A stretch of 64,000 nt of DNA from Sphingomonas kyeonggiensis (lineage in GTDB: Bacteria; Pseudomonadota; Alphaproteobacteria; Sphingomonadales; Sphingomonadaceae). Of this stretch, positions 1 to 8,170 are shown piece after piece. Numbering within the stretch: position 1 is the stretch's first letter; each line of letters begins with the position of its first letter. The notes under the pieces are model-generated. The model made no database searches. It was not told where the DNA came from and was given only the letters and a program-made list of their open reading frames with translations. The position numbers were made by a program, and so were the translations under genes. The stretch spans positions 868,001-932,000 of the forward strand of contig NZ_JACHLN010000003.1 in the NCBI RefSeq assembly GCF_014204495.1. Direction: 5' to 3'.

Positions 1-1099
1 CGATCTCCGCATCGAGCCCCTCCACCTGCAGCGGACGCCAGGTCGCCGCGCCGCTCGCGGCGAAGCTGGCCGCAGTGCCGGTCCAATAGGCTTCGAACGC
101 GTCGCGCTGCTGGGCGACGATCGCCTTGCCGGTGACGATCAGCGCGTTGTTCGCCTGCACATAGAAGCCGCGCCACGAGAAGTTGGTCGAGCCGAGCACG
201 ACCTGCTGCACCGTCGGCCCGTCGACCACGATCATCTTGTTGTGCTGGAGGTTGCCCATCTTCTGGCGAACCACCTTGGCACCCGCGGCGCGCAGCACGG
301 CGGCGGCGCGGCTCTCGGCCGAATGGGGCAGCCCCTTGTCCTTCTCGCCGCTGCCGCTGTCGTCGAGGATGATGCGCAGCCTCTCGCCGATCTTCGCCAG
401 CCGCTCGATCAGCTCGGGCAGGTTGAGCTCATAGGCGACGACCATCACCTCCGCCTCCTCGTCCTTGATCGCGGCGTCGAGCAGGCCGACGATCCGCGCC
501 CGCGCCTCGAACCCCATCCAGGCATAGGCATCCTTCGCCTTGGGATGCTTCGAGTCGAAATCATTGCCTTCGTCCGCCCTGGCCGGGATCAGCTGCTTGA
601 AGCCCTCGGCCCCGCCATATCTGTCGACGAAGCTCTGCGACGAGACATAGCCGCGGGTGAAGGCGACATTGATCTTGCCGGGCAGCGTCTCGGCATAGAG
701 CGAGATCTGCGCCTCCTGCGCCAGCCCGCGCGACAACTCGCCGGCGGCGTTCATGAACATCGGCGTGACGCGGTAGGTGAACAGGCCGTGGACATTGGCG
801 ATGCGCGGGAAATGGATCCAGCGGAACGACTGGAGCGGCGCCTCGGTCGTCGGATATTGCTCGGGCGGCGCGCCGTCCTCGGTCGGCTTGTGGCGGCCGG
901 GAAAGGCGATGCGGTTCTTGATCGCATAGAAGCGGTCGCCATCGGGCGGGAGATACTCGACCGCGAAGCCGACGAAATCGAGCGGCGGTTCGCCGTGCCG
1001 CCAGTTCATCGCGATCAGGACCATGCCCTCGCCGCGGTGCAGCTTCAACGTGAAGGGCGCGACTGCGTTCCTGCCCTCAACCTGCCAATCCATCGTCAT
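1..1099 (-). CDS. Phospholipase D-like protein, C-terminus off the window
   Basis: About 366 residues are visible and the frame runs off the left edge without a stop. An HxK motif (HNKMIVVDG, His near residue 286) is followed by GSTNFSWRGFY, which is the HKD-plus-downstream-serine pattern of the phospholipase D superfamily. Only one HKD motif is seen; a second could lie beyond the edge. The first ~180 residues show no motif I recognise and may be a substrate-specific module. There is no signal peptide, so a cytosolic protein is likely. The ATG at 1099 follows a G-rich stretch; an in-frame ATG six bases later is an alternative. Family members include phosphodiesterases, nucleases and cardiolipin synthases. 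The actual substrate cannot be told. Confidence 0.75.
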   Translation of the reverse strand, partial: MTMDWQVEGRNAVAPFTLKLHRGEGMVLIAMNWRHGEPPLDFVGFAVEYLPPDGDRFYAIKNRIAFPGRHKPTEDGAPPEQYPTTEAPLQSFRWIHFPRIANVHGLFTYRVTPMFMNAAGELSRGLAQEAQISLYAETLPGKINVAFTRGYVSSQSFVDRYGGAEGFKQLIPARADEGNDFDSKHPKAKDAYAWMGFEARARIVGLLDAAIKDEEAEVMVVAYELNLPELIERLAKIGERLRIILDDSGSGEKDKGLPHSAESRAAAVLRAAGAKVVRQKMGNLQHNKMIVVDGPTVQQVVLGSTNFSWRGFYVQANNALIVTGKAIVAQQRDAFEAYWTGTAASFAASGAATWRPLQVEGLDAEI

Positions 1100-1253
1100 C
1101 GCAAGATCCCCCAAGTTCCCCGACGGCGCGCGGGCCAGGGGACGGGAGGCGCCAAAGGGCCTCGCACATGCCCGTGGACCGGCGGGCAAGACCTAGCATG
1201 GCCGGTGGGTGCGCCCCAGAAACGATCCGGCCGAAACGGTGGCTAAGGGCCCG

Positions 1254-1316
1254 TCCGGCCTGCTCGAAACGCAGGCCGGAACCCCGCAAAAATACGCATA
1301 TCCGGGGATTTGCGGG
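1254..1316 (+). other. Two adjacent hairpins upstream of the chemoreceptor operon
   Basis: In the 262-base gap before the gene at 1362, TCCGGCCTGC (1254-1263) pairs perfectly with GCAGGCCGGA (1271-1280) across a 7-base loop. A second pair follows: CCCGCAAA against TTTGCGGG, ending at 1316. TTGCGG (from 1310) and GCTAACC (from 1333) resemble a Caulobacter-type promoter, so the hairpins may sit just upstream of or over the promoter. No T-tract follows, so this is not a clear terminator. Confidence 0.35.
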
Positions 1317-1361
1317 CCGTGGTTTACGCGTTGCTAACCGGCTCCGCGCTAGGCCCGGGGA

Positions 1362-1676
1362 ATGAACCGTTTCGGAGTAAAGCTCGGCCGTCATGCCCTT
1401 GCCGCGCAGCTGGCGCTGGTCGGCATGGCCCTGGTCTGCGCTGCCTTCTGGCCGCCAAGCCAGGGGCGGATGCTCCTTGTCCCGATGCTTCCCGGCGCCG
1501 CGAACCCGATGCTGGTGCGCGCGATCGACGGCGGCGCGCAGCTGCTCGGCAGCGGCCCGTTGCCCGGCAGCATGGTCGTCACCGGCGCGCATGCCGCGCT
1601 CGCCGTCGCGCTGCGCGGCAAGGCGGTGCTGATCCTCGCCGCGCCGCCGGTGCTGTGCGGAGGACCCGCCGCATGA
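1362..1676 (+). CDS. Small membrane or exported protein coupled to chemoreceptor
   Basis: 104 residues. Residues ~11-29 form one hydrophobic segment (QLALVGMALVCAAFW), either a membrane anchor or an uncleaved signal; the rest is small-residue rich and predicted periplasmic. I do not recognise a family. Its stop overlaps the ATG of the chemoreceptor (ATGA at 1673-1676), so the two are almost certainly translated together. It may be an accessory subunit of that receptor, but this is inference from position only. GGGGA precedes the ATG. Confidence 0.6.
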   Translation: MNRFGVKLGRHALAAQLALVGMALVCAAFWPPSQGRMLLVPMLPGAANPMLVRAIDGGAQLLGSGPLPGSMVVTGAHAALAVALRGKAVLILAAPPVLCGGPAA

Positions 1677-3199
1677 CCGAGATCGACCGCCTGCGCCGCC
1701 GCGGCGTCGAGCTGCTGGTGGTGGCGAGCTGGGCCACCGTCCTCGTCGTGTTCGTCCTCGGCCTGCTGCTGCGCGGCAGCCAGCGCGAATGGATCACGCT
1801 GCTGCTCGGCGCGGCGGCCAATATCGCCCCGACCATCGTCGCGCTGCGCCACCGCTATGATTCCTCCGCACGGATGATCGTCGGCACGCTCGCCGCGATC
1901 CAGCCCGCGCTCGCGGTCTATGCGCTGACCGGCCATGCCTGGCAGATGGACGCGCACATGTATTTCTTCGTCGCGCTGGCCGGGCTGACCCTGCTCTACG
2001 ACTGGAAGCCGATCGCGCTCGCCTGCGGCCTGATCGCCGCGCACCACATCATCTTCCAGCTCGCCTTGCCCGCCTGGGTGTTCGAGGGCGGCGGCGATTT
2101 CGGGCGGGTGATCTTCCACGCCGTGGCGGTGCTGCTCCAGTTCACTGTGCTCGCCTATCTGACCACCCAGCTCTGCCGGCTGATCGAGGGGCAGGAGATC
2201 GCCCGGGCCCAGAGCGACCGCTTCGCCGAGGATGCGACCGCGCGCCGGGACGAGGCCGAAGCGGCATTGCGTGCCGTGCGCGCCGCGGAGTCGCGCGAAC
2301 GCGCCGAGCGCGAGCGACGCGAGGCGAGCGAGCGCGGCGCGGCCGACGAGCGCCGCCGCGAGATGCTCGCGCTGGCCACCGGCTTCCAGGAATCAGTCGC
2401 CGAGACGGTGCGCGATGTCACCCGCGCCGCCGCCGACCTCGATCGATCGGCACACGCGCTCAACACGCTGGCCCACACCGCCAATGTCGAGATCGCGGCG
2501 ACGGCACATATCGCCACCCAGGCATCGGACACTGCCGGCGGCCTGGCCGATGGCGTGCGCCGGCTCAGCGCCTCGATCATGGCGATTGCCTCGAGCGTCG
2601 ACCAGCAGGCGACGCTGAGCGGCGCGGCGCGCGGCGTCTCGCGCTCGGGCGAGAATGCCGTCCGCGTGCTCGCCGACCGGACCAACACGATCACCGTCTT
2701 CGCCGAATCGATCCAGGAGATCGCGGCGCGCACCAACCTGCTCGCGCTCAACGCGACGATCGAGGCCGCGCGCGCCGGCGATGTCGGGCGCGGCTTCGCG
2801 GTGGTGGCGCACGAAGTGAAGGCGCTCGCCAACCAGACCGGGCACGCGACCGAGGAGATCCGCAACCTGGCCGGCACCGTCCAGAGCGGCGCGAGCGAAG
2901 CGCATGACGCGCTCGACGAGATCGCCGCGACCGTCGCCGAAGTCGCCGCCGCCGCCGAGGCGATCCGCAGCGAAGTCGATGGCCAGCGCTATGCCGCCGG
3001 CATGATCGAGGCGACCGCGCACGACACCGCCGCTGGCGCCACCCGCATGGCCGAGCGAATCGGCGCCGTCGCCAGCGTCGCGAGCGACACCGAGGCACTC
3101 TCCGACCGCGTCTCGAGCGCGGCAACCGGCCTGTCCGAAGCCGCGATGGCGCTGGAAACGGCAACCGACCGGTTCATCGCGCAGCTAAAGGCGGCGTAG
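1673..3199 (+). CDS. Methyl-accepting chemotaxis protein with six-helix membrane sensor
   Basis: 508 residues. About six hydrophobic helices fill residues ~10-160, with hardly any periplasmic loop. They carry the pattern WQMDAHMYFF and a second His pair (AHH), seen in a class of alphaproteobacterial chemoreceptors. A charged coiled coil rich in Glu, Arg and Ala (~165-240) replaces an obvious HAMP domain. The signalling hairpin is clear near residue 355 (IAARTNLLALNATIEAARAG, then GRGFAVVAHEVKALANQT). It should relay a signal to CheA/CheW at the inner membrane. The ligand is unknown; a membrane-embedded or redox/metal-type cue is possible given the conserved His residues. The start is fixed by the ATGA overlap with the upstream gene. 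Confidence 0.9.
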   Translation: MTEIDRLRRRGVELLVVASWATVLVVFVLGLLLRGSQREWITLLLGAAANIAPTIVALRHRYDSSARMIVGTLAAIQPALAVYALTGHAWQMDAHMYFFVALAGLTLLYDWKPIALACGLIAAHHIIFQLALPAWVFEGGGDFGRVIFHAVAVLLQFTVLAYLTTQLCRLIEGQEIARAQSDRFAEDATARRDEAEAALRAVRAAESRERAERERREASERGAADERRREMLALATGFQESVAETVRDVTRAAADLDRSAHALNTLAHTANVEIAATAHIATQASDTAGGLADGVRRLSASIMAIASSVDQQATLSGAARGVSRSGENAVRVLADRTNTITVFAESIQEIAARTNLLALNATIEAARAGDVGRGFAVVAHEVKALANQTGHATEEIRNLAGTVQSGASEAHDALDEIAATVAEVAAAAEAIRSEVDGQRYAAGMIEATAHDTAAGATRMAERIGAVASVASDTEALSDRVSSAATGLSEAAMALETATDRFIAQLKAA

Positions 3200-3214
3200 A
3201 AACCTCCCTTCCCT

Positions 3215-3318
3215 GGAAGAGGAAGGGCGTCTCGACATTCAGCGCTCTCAGTTCCCTGGCGAAAGCCGGGGAACAGCTATGCCAGCCGTCCCCCATATCG
3301 AGACGCCCTTCCCCTTCC
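3215..3318. repeat. Inverted repeat enclosing a REP-like palindrome
   Basis: A 21-base arm at 3215-3235 ending GGGCGTCTCGA is repeated inverted at 3298-3318 with one mismatch. Between them, 3251-3274 is a REP-like hairpin (GTTCCCTGGC-GAAA-GCCGGGGAAC). It lies between the chemoreceptor stop and parE. Confidence 0.7.
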
Positions 3319-3386
3319 AGGCCTTCCCCTTCCAGAGAGGGGAACTGGCCTTGCACCCTTCCCCTCGCACCCCCTATACGTTCTCC

Positions 3387-5369
3387 ATGGCTGCTGAAGA
3401 CCTGTTCGCCGCGCCGGGCGTGCCCTCCGGAACCTATGACGCTTCCTCGATCGAGGTCCTTGAGGGGCTGGAGCCGGTCCGGCGCCGGCCGGGCATGTAT
3501 ATCGGCGGTACCGACGAGCGCGCGCTGCACCACCTCGCCGCCGAGATCCTCGACAATGCGATGGACGAGGCCGTCGCCGGCCATGCCAACCGCATCGAAG
3601 TGACGCTCGAGGTCGGCAACCGCATCACCATCATCGACAATGGTCGCGGCATGCCGATCGACCCGCACCCGAAATTCCCCGACAAGTCGGCGCTCGAGGT
3701 GATTCTCTCGATGCTCCACTCGGGCGGCAAGTTCTCTGGCAAGGCCTATGCCACGTCGGGCGGCCTGCACGGCGTCGGCATCTCGGTGGTCAACGCGCTG
3801 TCGATCGACACCACGGTGGAAGTCGCGCGCGACAAGCAGCTCTATCGCCAGCGTTTCAGCCAGGGAAAGACGCTCGGGCCCCTCGAGCATGTCGGCGGCA
3901 CGCCCAACCGGCGCGGTACCTCGGTCAGCTTCATTCCCGATACCGAGATCTTCGGCGAGATGCTGTTCAAGCCGGCCCGGCTCTACAAGCTGGTCCGCTC
4001 CAAGGCCTATCTCTTCGCCGGCGTCGAGATCCGCTGGAAGTGCGATGCCGAGCTGATCAGCGACGATACGCCGCCCGAAGCGGTGTTCCAGTTCCCCGGC
4101 GGCCTGGCCGATCACCTCAAGGAGCAGATCGGCACCCGCGAATGCGCGACCGCCGACTTCTTCGCCGGCAACCAGGATTTCCCGGGCGAGAATAACGGCC
4201 GGGTCGAATGGGCGGTCGCCTGGCCGCTGTGGAGCGACGGCTCGTACAGCTGGTATTGCAACACCATCCCGACCCCGGATGGCGGCACGCACGAGCAGGG
4301 CCTGCGCCAGGCGCTGACCCGTTCGATCCGCGCCTTCGCCGAGCTGGTCGGCCAGAAGAAGGCCAAGGACATCACGGCGGACGACGTGATGACCGGCAGC
4401 GAACTGATGCTCTCGGTGTTCATCCGCGAGCCGCAATTCCAGTCGCAGACCAAGGACCGGCTGACCTCGCCCGAGGCGACCGCGCTCGTCGAAAAGGCCG
4501 TGCGCGACCATTTCGACCATTTCCTCACCGACAATATGGACCGCGGCAAGGCGCTGCTCGGCTATGTGCTCGAGCGGATGGACGATCGCCTGCGCCGCAA
4601 GCAGGAGCGCGAGGTCAAGCGCAAGACCGCGACCAGCGCGCGCAAGCTCCGCCTGCCCGGCAAGCTGACCGACTGTTCCGCGGATGATCCCGCCGGCACC
4701 GAGCTATTCATCGTCGAGGGCGATTCGGCAGGCGGCAGCGCCAAGCAGGCGCGCGACCGCAAGACCCAGGCGATCCTGCCGATCCGCGGCAAGATCCTCA
4801 ACGTCGCCTCGGCCACTTCGGCCAAGATCCTGGCCAACCAGGAAATCGCCGACCTGATCCTCGCCATGGGCTGTGGCACCCGCAAGGACTGCGATCCGAG
4901 CAACCTGCGCTACGAGCGGATCATCATCATGACCGACGCAGACGTGGACGGCGCGCATATCGCCACGCTGCTGATGACCTTCTTCTTCCAGGAAATGCCC
5001 GACCTAGTCCGCCAGGGGCATCTCTACCTCGCCCAGCCGCCGCTCTATCGCCTGACCGTGGGCTCCAAGTCGCTCTATGCGCGCGACGACGCGCACCGGC
5101 TCGAGATCGAGAGCACCGCGTTCAAGGGCAAGAAGGTCGAGGTCAGCCGGTTCAAGGGTCTCGGCGAGATGAACCCGAACCAGCTCAAGGAAACCACGAT
5201 GGACCCGGCCACCCGGGGCCTGCTGCGCATCACCCTGCCCCAGGAATATGAGGAGCGCGCCGGGGTGAAGGACCTGGTCGACCGGCTGATGGGCAATAAT
5301 CCCGCCCATAGATTCGCCTTCATCCAGGAGAATGCGGCGCGGCTCGACGAGGAAGTGATCGACGCCTGA
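3387..5369 (+). CDS. parE: DNA topoisomerase IV subunit B
   Basis: 660 residues. This is the ATPase subunit of topoisomerase IV, which with ParC decatenates daughter chromosomes. GHKL ATPase motifs occur in order: DNAMDEAVAGHA, NGRGMP and GGLHGVG. The TOPRIM domain is shown by EGDSAGGSAKQARDR and DADVDGAH. The C-terminal FKGLGEMNPNQLKETTMDP is typical of type IIA B subunits. The length and the lack of a large TOPRIM insert favour ParE over GyrB, which is normally ~800 residues or more. The frame is open upstream to 3279, but the ATG at 3387 gives the expected N-terminus and avoids translating the repeat at 3215-3318. parC is not in the window. Confidence 0.92.
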   Translation: MAAEDLFAAPGVPSGTYDASSIEVLEGLEPVRRRPGMYIGGTDERALHHLAAEILDNAMDEAVAGHANRIEVTLEVGNRITIIDNGRGMPIDPHPKFPDKSALEVILSMLHSGGKFSGKAYATSGGLHGVGISVVNALSIDTTVEVARDKQLYRQRFSQGKTLGPLEHVGGTPNRRGTSVSFIPDTEIFGEMLFKPARLYKLVRSKAYLFAGVEIRWKCDAELISDDTPPEAVFQFPGGLADHLKEQIGTRECATADFFAGNQDFPGENNGRVEWAVAWPLWSDGSYSWYCNTIPTPDGGTHEQGLRQALTRSIRAFAELVGQKKAKDITADDVMTGSELMLSVFIREPQFQSQTKDRLTSPEATALVEKAVRDHFDHFLTDNMDRGKALLGYVLERMDDRLRRKQEREVKRKTATSARKLRLPGKLTDCSADDPAGTELFIVEGDSAGGSAKQARDRKTQAILPIRGKILNVASATSAKILANQEIADLILAMGCGTRKDCDPSNLRYERIIIMTDADVDGAHIATLLMTFFFQEMPDLVRQGHLYLAQPPLYRLTVGSKSLYARDDAHRLEIESTAFKGKKVEVSRFKGLGEMNPNQLKETTMDPATRGLLRITLPQEYEERAGVKDLVDRLMGNNPAHRFAFIQENAARLDEEVIDA

Positions 5370-5371
5370 GC

Positions 5372-5399
5372 CATCATCCCGGCGAAAGCCGGGATGATG
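5372..5399. repeat. REP-like hairpin after parE
   Basis: A perfect 12-base stem (CATCATCCCGGC at 5372-5383, inverse at 5388-5399) with a GAAA loop starts 3 bases after the parE stop. No T-tract follows, so it is a transcript-end stabiliser or REP singlet rather than a classic terminator. The core CCCGGCGAAAGCCGGG recurs across the window. Confidence 0.75.
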
Positions 5400-5529
5400 A
5401 CAGCTCCATAAATGTTGATATCATGATTATTGCGCGCTATGACGGCTGCGCAACGAAGGTTGACGATTCTCGAGCCAAGTGTATTAGGCGAGTAATACGA
5501 CTACAACTGTAATCGAAAAGAGCTCCCAC

Positions 5530-6858
5530 ATGCGCCCTGTCCTGTTCGCGTTCTCCGCCCTGCTGCTCGCGCCCGCCGCAGCCGCGCAGACCCAGCCCGC
5601 CGCGCCGGCCAGCCAGCCTGCCCAGGCCGATCCCGCCTTCACCGCACGGCTGGGCGAACTGCTCGGCATCCTCAACGGCACCGGCGACTATGCTTCGTTC
5701 TTCGCCCCCGGCTTCCGGGCGAATGTGCCCAAGGACAAGTTCGACGCGACCACCGCGCGGCTGATCGCCAGCAACGGCAAGCCGAGCGCGATCCTGGGCG
5801 TGGCGCAGGCGACGCCGTGGCAGGGCGTGGTGCGCGTCCAGTTCGCCTCGGGCGTGGCGCTGATGCAACTCACGATCGATCCGGCGGCGCCACACCAGGT
5901 GGCCGGCCTGGTCGTCCGCGGCTTCGAGTCGGCCGAGAAAACGCTGCCCGAAGTGGAGCGCGCGCTCGCTGCGCTGCACGGCGATACCGGCTATGCGATC
6001 GCCAGGCTCGGCACCGGCACGCCGCAGCTGATCGCCGGCCGCAACGCCGACAAGCCCTATGCGATCGGCTCAGCCTTCAAGCTGGTGATCCTGGCCGAGC
6101 TGGTCCGCGCCACCAATGCCGGCGAGCGCAAGTGGGACGATCTCGTCACGCTCGACGGCAGCCCGCTGCCGAGCGGCGGCTATATGCGGCAGCCCAAGGG
6201 CACGCAGGTGAGCCTGCGCGAGCTGGCGACGCAGATGATCTCGATCAGCGACAACAGCGCGACCGACGTGCTGCTCAAGACGCTGGGCCGCCAGAAGGTG
6301 GAAGCGATGATGCCGGTGCTCGGCATCGCCGATCCGGCGCGCAATCGGCCGTTCCTGTCGACGCTCGACATGTTCAAGCTGAAGGGCGTCCCCGGCCTGG
6401 CCGACAAATATCTCGCGCTGGACGAAGCGGGCCGCCGGGCATTGCTCGACGGCGAAGTCGCGGGCCTTCCGCTGATCCTGATCGACCAGACCAGCTTCCA
6501 GAAGAAGATCCCCAACCGCATCGACACGCTCGAATGGTTCGAGAGCCCGAACGACCTGGTGCGGGTGATGGACTGGCTGCGCCGCAATACGGACGGACCC
6601 ACCGGCGCCGATGCGCGCGCGGTGCTGTCGAAGAATGCCGGCCTCGGCCCCGATGCGCGCGGCAAGTGGCAATGGGTGGGCTACAAGGGCGGCTCCGAGC
6701 CCGGGGTGATGAACATGACCTACCTGCTCCAGGCGCGGAACGGCGACTGGTATGCCGTCACCGGCAGCTGGAACGACCTGCAGCGCGATGTCGAGCAGGG
6801 CCGCTTCGCCGGCCTGATGGGCAAGGCGGCGGAGCTGAGCGCGCCGCCTGCTCCTTAG
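5530..6858 (+). CDS. Exported beta-lactamase-like serine hydrolase
   Basis: 442 residues with a signal peptide (RPVLFAFSALLLAPAAAAQ). Residues ~35-140 form an N-terminal domain that may resemble DUF3887-type modules. The class A penicillin-binding fold follows: SxxK as SAFK near residue 180, SDN (ISISDNSATD) near 239, and KGG in place of the usual KTG near 384. The active-site serine is therefore present. It could be a divergent class A beta-lactamase or a periplasmic peptidase or esterase of that fold; the KGG variant and the extra domain argue against a standard penicillinase. The upstream gap is relatively AT-rich and should hold the promoter. Confidence 0.8.
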   Translation: MRPVLFAFSALLLAPAAAAQTQPAAPASQPAQADPAFTARLGELLGILNGTGDYASFFAPGFRANVPKDKFDATTARLIASNGKPSAILGVAQATPWQGVVRVQFASGVALMQLTIDPAAPHQVAGLVVRGFESAEKTLPEVERALAALHGDTGYAIARLGTGTPQLIAGRNADKPYAIGSAFKLVILAELVRATNAGERKWDDLVTLDGSPLPSGGYMRQPKGTQVSLRELATQMISISDNSATDVLLKTLGRQKVEAMMPVLGIADPARNRPFLSTLDMFKLKGVPGLADKYLALDEAGRRALLDGEVAGLPLILIDQTSFQKKIPNRIDTLEWFESPNDLVRVMDWLRRNTDGPTGADARAVLSKNAGLGPDARGKWQWVGYKGGSEPGVMNMTYLLQARNGDWYAVTGSWNDLQRDVEQGRFAGLMGKAAELSAPPAP

Positions 6859-6873
6859 GCACATGACTGAACT

Positions 6874-6952
6874 GTTCCCCGGCGAAAGCCGGGGCCCAGG
6901 ATCACAAGCGGGGCGGCAGAGAAACCCTGGGCCCCGGCTTTCGCCGGGGAAC
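6874..6952. repeat. REPIN-like element, copy A
   Basis: 79 bp. The left palindrome starts GTTCCCCGGCGAAAGC and the right one is its inverse, ending GGGGAAC; the middle holds CGGCAGAGAAACCCTGG. The whole element is an inverted repeat. Near-identical copies lie at 12405, 24680 and (opposite orientation) 59186. It sits between convergent genes. Confidence 0.85.
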
Positions 6953-6972
6953 TACAGTGGCTAGCCCCGACC

Positions 6973-7236
6973 CTAAATCTCCCCGCGCATCCGGCGCTTG
7001 TGGTACTTCGTCCGCGCGCCGATCCCCATCAGCATCAGCGCGAAGCCGCCGACGATCGCCGCCAGCGTGAGGAGGTTCGGGATCGGCGTCCAATAGGCGT
7101 TGACCAGGATCAGCGCCGAACCCAGCACCGCCAATGCCACGCCGCTGCGCCGCAGCCCCTTGGCCACGCCAAGCAGCTCGCGGCGATAGGCGCGGCGTTC
7201 CTCGGGATCGTTGAGATTGGGGATCGGACGGCTCAA
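6973..7236 (-). CDS. Small two-helix membrane protein
   Basis: 87 residues. Two hydrophobic helices (VALAVLGSALILVNAYW and LLTLAAIVGGFALMLMGIG) follow a charged N-terminus with DPEERRAYRRELL, and the tail is basic (RTKYHKRRMRG). The start is a TTG at 7236: it overlaps the stop of the upstream gene as TTGA and has GGAGG at good spacing, while no ATG is available. Function unknown. It is translationally coupled to the AIM24-family gene, which suggests a joint membrane-associated role. Confidence 0.65.
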   Translation of the reverse strand: MSRPIPNLNDPEERRAYRRELLGVAKGLRRSGVALAVLGSALILVNAYWTPIPNLLTLAAIVGGFALMLMGIGARTKYHKRRMRGEI

Positions 7237-8066
7237 CGATTGCCTCCGATCAGGTCGCCCAGGCCGCCGAGCACCGAACCCTCGCCGCGATTCTGCCCGC
7301 CATAGGACGAGGCCGCCGCCATCATCCGCCCGGCCAGGCGCGAGAAGGGCAGCGACTGGATCCACACCTTGCCGGGACCCCGCAGCCGCGCGAAGAACAG
7401 CCCCTCGCCGCCGAAGATCGCGCTGCGCACCCCGCCCGCGCCGACCAGGTCGAACTCCACCGAGGGAGTGAAGGCGGCGACGCAGCCGGTATCGACATGC
7501 AGTTCCTCGCCCGGCGCCAGCTCGCGTTCGACGACCATGCCGCCGAACTGGACGAACACCCAGCCATCGCCGTCGAGCTTCTGCATGATGAAGCCTTCGC
7601 CGCCGAACAGGCCGGTCATGATCCGGCGCTGGAAGGCGATGCCCATCGACACGCCCTTGGCGGCGCAGAGGAACGCGTCCTTCTGGCAGATCAGCGTGCC
7701 GCCAAGGCTGTCGAGCTTGAGCGGCACGATCGCGCCCGGCACCGGCGCGGCGAACGCCACGCGCGCCTTGCCCGAGCCATTGTGCGTGAAGACGGTGGTG
7801 AACAGGCTCTCGCCGGTGACCAGCCGCTTGCCGGCACCGAGCAACGCACCCATGAAGCCGCCACCCTGCTGGCCGCTGCCGTCGCCGAACACGGTGGTCA
7901 TCCCCACCGAAGCATCCTTCCAGACCATCGCGCCCGCCTCTGCCACCGCGCTCTCGCCCGGATCGAGCTCGATCTCGACGAACTGGAGCTCCTGCCCCTT
8001 GATCTCGAAATCGATATCGTCGGACACGCCGGCGCTGCGGCTGTGGCTCCACGGACTCTGCGGCAT
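7233..8066 (-). CDS. AIM24 / TIGR00266 family protein
   Basis: 277 residues. The sequence has the repeated Gly-rich beta pattern of the TIGR00266/AIM24 family: ELDPGESAVAEAGAMVW, SLFTTVFTHNG, GTLICQKDAFLCAA, FGGEGFIMQKLDGDGWVF and GGEGLFFARLRGPG. Members form a trimeric beta-prism-like fold; the bacterial role is unsettled. A Ser/Gly-rich C-terminal tail follows. The ATG at 8066 is chosen because GGAGG lies eight bases upstream; an in-frame ATG at 8081 has no ribosome site. It shares TTGA with the small membrane gene downstream and diverges from the gene at 8171. Confidence 0.85.
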   Translation of the reverse strand: MPQSPWSHSRSAGVSDDIDFEIKGQELQFVEIELDPGESAVAEAGAMVWKDASVGMTTVFGDGSGQQGGGFMGALLGAGKRLVTGESLFTTVFTHNGSGKARVAFAAPVPGAIVPLKLDSLGGTLICQKDAFLCAAKGVSMGIAFQRRIMTGLFGGEGFIMQKLDGDGWVFVQFGGMVVERELAPGEELHVDTGCVAAFTPSVEFDLVGAGGVRSAIFGGEGLFFARLRGPGKVWIQSLPFSRLAGRMMAAASSYGGQNRGEGSVLGGLGDLIGGNR

Positions 8067-8170
8067 CTCGGTGTCCTCCATCTCGGTTGCATCTGCCCTA
8101 GCGCTTCGGACCGCCCCGCGCCAAGTTCCCGTATCGGCGAAAGGCGCGACAGGCGGAGCGGGAGAGCGCG

